DNA of 64,000 bases from Anoplolepis gracilipes (taxonomy: Eukaryota; Arthropoda; Insecta; Hymenoptera; Formicidae). A program made the position numbers and the translations under genes. Position 1 is the stretch's first letter. The number at the start of each line of letters is the position of its first letter. The stretch spans positions 6,808,501 through 6,872,500 of the forward strand of contig NC_132971.1 in NCBI RefSeq assembly GCF_047496725.1, read 5' to 3'. A model generated the notes under the pieces. That model worked only from the letters and a program-made list of their open reading frames with translations, did not search any database and was not told the origin of the DNA. Positions 56,526-64,000 of the stretch are shown piece after piece.

Positions 56526-58503
56526 TACATATATACTATATATAAACTCTCTTGAATATTAGTATGGCATCATGCGCGCGTATATTTGTGATAATGTAAC
56601 ACATAGATGGAAGCGCAAATGCAAGATCGGCCTTGAAATTCCACATATCTTAAATATTTGTTCGTTGGAAAAGAAAAAAATTTATCTGACAATTTAATTT
56701 CCCTTGTCAATTTATATAATTACGTATTTACGTGCGATCGTGTATCATTCATACGCAAATTTGGAAGTTAAAACGAATGAGATGTGACGTGATATTTTTT
56801 AAATGCTAACATGTGAGGAATCTCTGACTATTGATCTATCATTCTTATTGAGATCAGTCTAATATGCACTATTAATTATATTTGCAGTGCTATTTATACA
56901 AGGATTATGGAGACGAAAATGAAAAAATAACCGTGATAAACTACTTGTACTTATTCATTCAAAAGGTTTCCTTTCTAAGAGAGAACGACAACATCAAAAA
57001 AGTCACTCAACCGAGCATGATAAACTGTTTTATATATTTAATGTACAGATTTGAAAATTGATTGAATTTTATAACAATGCGCAATCTTATACCTCACATC
57101 CTTTCCTTCAAAGCATAATGATTCAAAAAGCTGAGAAAGCTACTCCATTATCGAAAAGGTACATACAATAACGCTCATTATAAATATAATTAAAGTAGCT
57201 TATACTACGTTGCTCGAGCTTTTATTATATCATAAGTATTTGTGGAAATGTGAAAATCGAACAATAACATTGAATTCGTAGTGGTATAATTTACAAATTA
57301 ATTTGTGTATCATTTTGTTTTAATATACTAAGACATATGTGTCTTATTGCAACATGACTAATTTATTATTTTAATGATTTACGGTATACAATACTTTTTA
57401 TATTTTTCCTCAGTTTTCTCTTTTAAGGCGAAAATGTATAAATGTTTTGGTGTGTTTTCATTCTGGAGTAAACAACATATAATTGATCACATGAGAAAAA
57501 CATAGACTTTCTTAAATTATCGCAAAAATTGTCAAGGGGATAAAATCGGGGAAAGGGAGTAAAGTGTCCAAATTTTATAGTAGCCTATATATTTTTCACA
57601 AAATTTTAAAGAATAACTACTTGTGCAAAATTTGGTCCAGATCGATTAAAGGGTTTGTAGAGAATATAGACTCCAGACATTCTATTTTATATACATAGAT
57701 TATTGGAAGAGATATACAATGCACAGATTACACTAAAGGAGAAACGTATAAAGGGTTAATGGACGATGGCGACTGATTCGTGAGTAAAGATGCCGCGACA
57801 GGGACAACGGCACACGCGATATCAGAATACCGGAGTATTCGAGAATGACGGATAATGCAAGGGTCGCGGAGAAGAGGAAGCGGGAAGTGGTGAAGGAGCG
57901 TTGTGGAGACGCGAGAAAGGGGCAGGAGGGAGGGGGCGGCGAATTGGTGGCAAAGGGTGAAGCGGAGAATACAGTGGTGTCCCTGTCCACGAGCAACTCG
58001 CTCTATTCGCTCGCTCGCTCGCTCGCCAGCAGCATCATCATAAGACCTCTTTGTCCTCCGGCAATTTCAGCGGCATTGTCACCGTCAACAATGTCCACTT
58101 GACATTCTCCCTCTCGCTCCCACACATTGTTAACTCATCCCACCGCTCTCTCTTTCAATCATAAAGCTCATCGTAGACGGATCCGTTCACGTGGTAGCTC
58201 CGCTTTGCCACGTCGTCGTGGATGCACCTTAACCGTCTCCTTTTTTGTTATCCAGATGCGCGATGATTAAAAGCGCCTGGAGGTTTCAGGTCATCTGGTC
58301 TCTCGACTTGATTCGCCTGCTATAAAGTGTCGATCGTCGAACACGTTTTTCGCTTTTACAAGCGATTCGATTTAATTAAGGAATATCATACGTGAGAGAG
58401 ATAATGTTAATGAAATGTTAATTATATATGAGATATAAAAGCCTGCTTTTATATTTAATGCATTGATGTTTTCAATTTGCGTTCACCAGAATAACATTAA
58501 GTA

Positions 58504-58668
58504 GAGTGTATTCAGATGTTGATAGAAAAGCAAAAAGGCAGAAATCAATCAGAATTCGCACTGGTAACTGGTAAGAAAGGTAGAAAACAGAAACTGTCGA
58601 CCAGTGCGAGTCTGATTGGCTTCTACTCTTTTGCCTTCTGTTTTTTTGTCAAAGTCTGAATGCGCTTT
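58504..58668. mobile_element. Inverted-repeat MITE (about 165 bp)
   Basis: The left arm (TGTATTCAGATGTTGATAG ... AATTCGCACTGGT) is matched in reverse complement by the right arm (ACCAGTGCGAGTC ... GTCAAAGTCTGAATGCG). Arms are about 65 bp with roughly 80 percent identity by eye. No clear target-site duplication. It abuts the next element. Confidence 0.65.
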
Positions 58669-58670
58669 TA

Positions 58671-58834
58671 GGGTCAGTTAACTTCAAACTGAGCTTAAAG
58701 TTATTTGACATTGGAAAAACGGGCCCTTAGGGTTTTTTAAACTTATTTTGACTATTTTCGTCTCTTTCAGATAAGTTCTGAGAAACAAAGTAAAAGAGTT
58801 AAACTTTAGTTAAAGTAAATTGCGGAACTGACCC
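58671..58834. mobile_element. GGGTCAGTT MITE with TTA target-site duplication
   Basis: Starts GGGTCAGTTAACTTCAAAC and ends with GGAACTGACCC, giving terminal inverted repeats with imperfect continuation inward. TTA flanks both ends (58668-58670 and 58835-58837), the hallmark of PIF/Harbinger (Tourist-type) elements. 164 bp, no coding capacity. Confidence 0.75.
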
Positions 58835-59492
58835 TTAGTCATTCAAAAAAGAAGAATAATCTTATAGAAAGAAAATAATAATCTTATAAATATATATTTA
58901 AATGCCTAAATTTCACTGGTCTCTGTAATATATCTTAGGTGCCTAAATTTCAATGGTCCTTTTTCAATCTTGTTTTGTCTTGCGTTTGTGCTTTCTGTAA
59001 ATCTTCTCTCTTTCTTTTTCCCTTTCATTTTTCTTGTTCTGACCATCTATCCATTGTCCACATTGTTACGCGATAGCGTCTCTTTCTTCTCTACGCATTG
59101 TTTCCGCGCATTGCTTGACGGTGGCTCGCGCGTTGTATTCTTTTTGTTTGTCAGCGATTCATAGTTATCTCATTGCTAAACACCAACTGTTTTAGAAAAT
59201 CCAAGTGTATGTGTAACAAGAAATTTGAATACCAAATTTTTTTAAAATAGATACTTACTAAGAAACGTATAAGCTCGTTATGATAATTGATAAAATAAAA
59301 AATAAAAGAACAAAATAATATTTACGGATTAGCACCGTAGTTAATATGTACTTTATTATATTTAATCAAATATTGCAGATAATAATTATAAATATTATGA
59401 ACATTTCGGCACCTTTTTTAGTCATTTTCCCTAGAACGAAGCAATTAATAATAAATTAAAATAATTAATAAAAAGACTCCATAATTAAATAG

Positions 59493-59875
59493 ATTAAAAT
59501 ATAGTAATAAGGCGTAAAAAAGAGCCGGATATACAGTGTAAATTATAATTAAATAACTAAATAGATAGTTTATTGCTTAGTCAGAAAATCATACATAATT
59601 TAAACTTAAAGTAATGCAATAAGGTCGTAAAGAAACAAATAAAATAATCAAGCCGAAACGTTCGCATTATTGTAGACTATTTCCGTTACTTTAATTAATA
59701 TTATCGTTTTATTTATTCTTAGTTTTATTTGTTTCTTTACGACCTTTATGTATTACTTTAAGTTTAAGTTATGTATGATTTTCTGACTAAGCAATAAACT
59801 ATCTATTTAATTATTTAATTATAATTTACACTGTATATCCGGCTCTTTTTTTACGCCTTATTACTATATTTTAAT
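59493..59875. repeat. Large inverted repeat, arms of about 150 bp
   Basis: The left arm, 59493-59644 (from ATTAAAATATAGTAATAAGG to GTAAAGAAACAAATAAAA), recurs in reverse complement at 59723-59875 with only a few differences, around a spacer of about 80 bp containing CCGAAACGTTCG. It probably forms the core of a foldback transposon. Confidence 0.85.
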
Positions 59876-60288
59876 AATAAATTGTTGCATGACACTTTGT
59901 TTAAGAGGGAACTTGGTTTATAGGATCAAAAAATCGATTTTTCGCTTTAACCGTTAGTAACAAAGAAAAGCGCTTCAACCTTCAATCCCTAAAATGACTT
60001 TTATTGTCCTTAGTAGATGTTGTCGGATCTATGTATAGGAAATCTGTATACCTTTTTATATGTAAGTATAAGTGAACAGGTAATTCAATATACACAAAAA
60101 AATAAATTCTAGTCGGAAAATTGGAAATCGCCGTTTTTATTGCTGCGAGTGTCTTCAACAAAAGTTATTTCGCCATTTTTAAAATTGTTAGAAACAAATA
60201 TCAGCACGCAAAATATTCGCTATACGCAGCGGATTACGATGCAGGAAACGACGCCGCCAAAGCAACACGGAAGAGGCTTATTTTTTTT

Positions 60289-60870
60289 GCGAAATTGATA
60301 AGTGCACAGGGCATATTTTTCTTGGTGTATTTAACAAGATTTTTAATTTTTATTTTTGAGAAAAATATGTGCCCTGTGCACTTATCAATTTGGCAGAAAA
60401 AATTATTTTCTGTGAAACCGATGCATTAACATCCGCATTTGGCTCTTATTCGCCAAGTTTATAGTTGCTTGTTTGTAAACATTAAGAGCCTTATATTCGC
60501 AGTATTAAATTCACGCTGGCTGAAAGATCGTTTTCTTATATCCATAGATTTATAAACAAATAGACATCAGTGTGGGACTGAATAGATCAGTAGTAAGAGA
60601 GTGCCCGGCAAGCCAAAGACTCGGGTTCGATTCCGGATTCAGCGACTTCGCCCCGATATTTTTCTCGCCTATGTCTTTTTAGGGGGGTAAGGAGGAATTT
60701 ATTAAAATTCTAAAAAATGAGAATTAAAAATCTTGGTAAATACCCTAAGAAAAATATGTGCTCTGTGCACTTATCAGTTTCGCAGAAAAAAATTATTTTC
60801 TGCGAAATCGATGCATTAACATCTGCGTTTGACTTTTATTCGCTAAGTTTATAGTTGTTTGTTTGAAAAT
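60289..60870. repeat. Direct and inverted copies of a TGTGCACTTATCA module
   Basis: A segment of about 36 bp around ATTGATAAGTGCACAGGGCA (60289-60324) is inverted at 60358-60396. The latter starts a block of about 120 bp that recurs in direct orientation at 60750-60870 with about 90 percent identity. A tRNA-like sequence sits between the two direct copies, suggesting nested insertions in a repeat family. Confidence 0.75.
60576..60644 (+). repeat. tRNA-like sequence, probable SINE head
   Basis: A Pol III A-box-like TAGATCAGTAGTAAGAG begins at 60583 and a perfect B-box GGTTCGATTCC lies at 60624-60634, at tRNA-like spacing. The outer seven bases pair at five positions (GACTGAA with TTCAGCG) and the T stem pairs at four of five, but the D and anticodon stems do not fold. 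A functional tRNA is therefore unlikely; a tRNA-derived SINE or pseudogene fits better. Confidence 0.5.
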
Positions 60871-61987
60871 TTTAAACGCGTTTTTATCAAAATCACTTTT
60901 TTCAAATTAGCGGGAAAGATAGAGAGAAAACTATTTGATCGATCGACTTCTTCCAATAATTTTTCGTTTACTAATGGCAAACCATTCCAGATGAACTAAA
61001 AACATTCTTAAAAAAATTATTTCAAACATTTTTTGGGGCATATTTAGAGCGAAAATTTTGCGTCAAAATTGTAACTTTTTTTAAAAGTCCGATATTTTTC
61101 ATTTTTTTAATTTTCTTTTTTTTTAGTTTATCGACGACAAAAATATATGTAAGTTAAGAATATATTTGATTTTTTTTGCTTCAAGCAAAAATTATGGACT
61201 CCAGCTTTCCCGCCAATTTATACATGCGGCGGCGAGTAAAAACGCTATGTTACTATCTTTTTTTAATAAAAAAATTACTAAATATAGTTCTAATATGTAG
61301 TAAATTATCCTCAAAGTTTCAGAAAGATCGGATTTATTTTCTCTTCAAAAAAAATTCCCAAAATTCACCTTCTTTTTAGCGTCCTAAACTAAATTCCCCC
61401 CTCAAAGTAATGACAATAATTATAAAAACGAGGTTTTAAAGATATTTATAAGAAAATCATGTTTAATGACTTAAGGTGCATTTTTTATTTGGTAACAAAG
61501 GATGTACGTATTAACGTACAATATATATTGTATACACGTAGAACACGTTCTGGTCGACTAATTCGAGAAAGTTGCGGATTATGAAGGATCTATAATTTCC
61601 ACTGTAATAATGCGTAATATAATGTACATGACACTGACTAATATTAAGTATTTGTTATGAACGGCATTTAAATCTATGCGTTGTGCTTCCGATTGACTGT
61701 ATTATTATAGTTTAGCTTTTTTATAATATTTATTGACTTATTCTATATTATTCTACCGATTGACTTATTATTATTTATTTCTTTGTGCTAAGGATGGCCT
61801 AAAAAAAGGGTCGAAACATCCACAATATTTGTAATTAGTACCTATAATGTTTGATTAAATACAATATAATAAAGTATACGTGTTAAGTGCGACACTGGTT
61901 CGTAAATGATATTTCTTTTATTTAAAATTTTTAAATATTTTATATATTCAACGAGAAATATATAAAAAACTAAATTAAAATAGCTCT

Positions 61988-61988
<1 letters not shown>

Positions 61989-62026
<38 letters not shown>
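61989..62026. repeat. (GA)n microsatellite
   Basis: Pure GAGA run of about 35 bp. Confidence 0.9.
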
Positions 62027-62028
<2 letters not shown>

Positions 62029-64000
62029 GGACTTTAAGAATTTTCATATACATGTATGCATAAATCTGTAATAAAAAGTACTGTAATAAAAATATAATTT
62101 TTGTATACTTTTGTATTATTATGCAATATATTTGAAACTTGTCTAAAGACTCTGAGAAAAGCCATTACACAAAAGTGCTTGCAGGGTAACAATACTTAAG
62201 AATACGCGCAAGCGAGCTTCGAAGCGCAGTCGATAGCACAATGTATACACCTACACACGCGCCCGCGCGTATTTCGTGAAAGTGGACGCGTTTTACTTAT
62301 GGCACGCATTGTTCTATTGTGCCTGAGAGATGAGCGCATTACTGTCCGTTGTCCCCTTTCCGAGCAACCCTGGGACACAATGTCGCGCCGCGCGCCGTCG
62401 TTAATCAGGCATCGTTCCTGTGAACAGCCACATAGTAATTCGCGGGGTTTATGGTCGCCCAGGCGTACGCGTTTATATTCGCAACTTTCGCCATAGCTGG
62501 AAAATACCGTCGACCATTCTAGGGTATTGTGTGCGCTGCTTGTTGAAATTTTATAAAAAGAAAGACACATTTTTTTATCCCTTATATTTCTTGGCGAATA
62601 GCCTCCGCTATCCTAGTTTATCGAAAGAAAATCCGGCACAAAAGGATAAACTCTTGTCAAAAATTGATAAAAAATTATTACGAACCGATAGCAGCGAATA
62701 GTTGATATCAGTGATATAAGAAACGCTTCTTTCCTGAGCGATAATGGGCAAAGCAGCGAAGCCGCGTGATATCTACTAGGAGATAGAGAGAGGAGAGGGA
62801 GAAAGAGAGTGAGGGAGCAGGTGAGGAAGATGTAGAGGAAGAAAAAGAGAAAGAAGGCGACGAAGAAACTGGAGAAAAGGGGATCTCGTGCGTGTAAAGC
62901 AAACCCGATGCGTATGTATTTGTGAACGGTCCAGGAGTAGGAGGTAAAGTGTTCGCGACGAATCTACGGAATGGGGTGGAAGCACAATGCTCCAACAATG
63001 ACGCTATTGTGGAAACGAATAACACATACTCTTGCGCTTTACCCTGTGCTTCGTCGAGTGTAAGCCGTATAGCTGAATCAAATGAATAAGAGAATACCAT
63101 CGCTAAGACACAGTTCCGACTGCTGACGTCGAAAGGAAAATAGTCTAAGAAGGGGATGAAAATTGTCCGAATGAGATACAGATAACGCATTTACTCTTGT
63201 AATAATAGGCACCTTCTCTACGAAGCTCTCCTCTCTCCGTATTATGTTAGGCTAGGCTAGTTATTATTTAATACTTATTCATATCTATTTCCAATTATCA
63301 ATATTATTTTACAATTCAGTCAAAGTCTCTTTAATTTCTTATTTACACCCATTTACATATCGTTAAAAAAATATATGCATTCCAAAAATAAAACATGGAC
63401 TCTAGAGGGTTAATTTGCGAACGGTGGGGGCGACGGGCTTAATACGCGACAGGAGCAGAAATGAATCGAGGCGAAAGTGAGAGCACCTAGTTTATCGTGC
63501 GCGCATAAATAGCGTGCTTGAGAATCGTCGGAACAACTCCGGCCGAGAATTCGCGCTGTATAGGATGCAGTAGTGGGAGAGAGAAAGAGAGAGTGGAAAG
63601 AGAGGAGAGGATGGAAAATATATATACATAGGCAGATTTAATTAGCATGGATCGGCGGAAACCCTCGGGGTAACCGGGGACGGAGCTGGGCAGTTGGAGC
63701 GTTAAAGTTAAATGACGGTTGGCGGTTGCTTATTCTTCCCGGCAACTGATGCTTGATAATCTGCGAAATCTCCTTGCCGACTCTCAATTCTGCTCGATAG
63801 TTCGCTGCCTGCGCAGGCCAATTCCCTCAATGGAACGAGTCAGCCAGTCACGGGTTGACTGCCTTAATTGTAGTCACTGCGTCTCTTCTCGAACGGTTTC
63901 CTTTTTCTCTCTTTTTTTTTTGTCATTGTACCGTGTTAGATTAATTTTTTTTCAGGATCTCAGAAATTTCGCGAAATATTTGGGAGAGATTACCTCAAAT

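Larger units (their letters stand above)
52871..64000. other. Gene-poor intergenic region upstream of EMC8/9
   Basis: About 11 kb with no exon that I can tie to a protein family on either strand. It alternates between AT-rich DNA and CpG-richer blocks (about 53690-54120, 54420-55140, 57730-58330, 62170-62530 and 63400-63860). It contains several inverted-repeat elements (53188, 58504, 58671, 59493), a tRNA-like SINE head near 60576 and simple repeats. The right end of the window stops in sequence of unknown identity, so a gene beginning beyond 64000 may use the last CpG-rich block as its 5' flank. Confidence 0.45.

Noticed and set aside
60121..60429. Plus-strand 102-codon frame
   Set aside because: It runs into the repeated TGTGCACTTATCA module, so it belongs to repetitive DNA. 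No transposase or reverse transcriptase motif is visible.
60576..60644. Functional tRNA gene
   Set aside because: The anticodon and D stems do not pair and two acceptor pairs are lost; kept only as a SINE-like element.

Overview
This window is nuclear DNA from an insect, most likely a hymenopteran and plausibly an ant. Evidence: intron-rich genes with short conserved exons, AT-rich introns full of microsatellites and small inverted-repeat transposons, CpG-rich promoter blocks, and a SelT-family protein carrying Cys where most animals have selenocysteine (loss of selenoproteins is known for Hymenoptera). The species call is inference. No bacterial, viral or CRISPR-type system was seen.

Layout. 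(1) 2.7-9.6 kb, plus strand: the 3' half of a SOWAH-family ankyrin-repeat gene, five exons including a 27-nt microexon; its 5' end was not found. (2) 10.9-11.8 kb, plus: TSEN15, a tRNA-splicing endonuclease subunit. (3) 11.8-16.0 kb: AT-rich convergent gap. (4) 16.0-43.7 kb, minus: the complete coding region of protein kinase N (Pkn), 18 coding exons that splice in phase to 1050 aa (three HR1 repeats, C2-like domain, Pro-rich linker, AGC kinase, C-terminal tail). Its 6-kb sixth intron holds a same-strand two-exon gene for an unrecognised, Ser-rich 708-aa protein (21.2-23.4 kb). (5) 44.5-47.1 kb, minus: COG6, nine exons, 626 aa. (6) 48.0-49.0 kb, plus: SELENOT homologue (CYSC redox motif), head to head with COG6. 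(7) 49.3-50.4 kb, minus: PITHD1, five exons. (8) 51.7-52.9 kb, minus: EMC8/9, five exons. (9) 52.9-64 kb: no gene recognised; CpG-richer blocks alternate with foldback elements, a tRNA-like SINE head and simple repeats.

The genes are mostly housekeeping: secretory-pathway functions cluster at 44-53 kb (COG6 at the Golgi, SELENOT and EMC8/9 at the ER), Pkn is a Rho-effector kinase, and TSEN15 acts in tRNA maturation. They look like independent eukaryotic transcription units; no joint pathway is implied. The observations most worth following up are the unknown gene nested in Pkn, a Thr in the Pkn hydrophobic motif where human PKNs have Asp, the SOWAH microexon, and several structurally clean foldback elements with target-site duplications. 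Gene models come from reading splice sites and phases by eye; UTRs and alternative isoforms cannot be fixed without RNA data.
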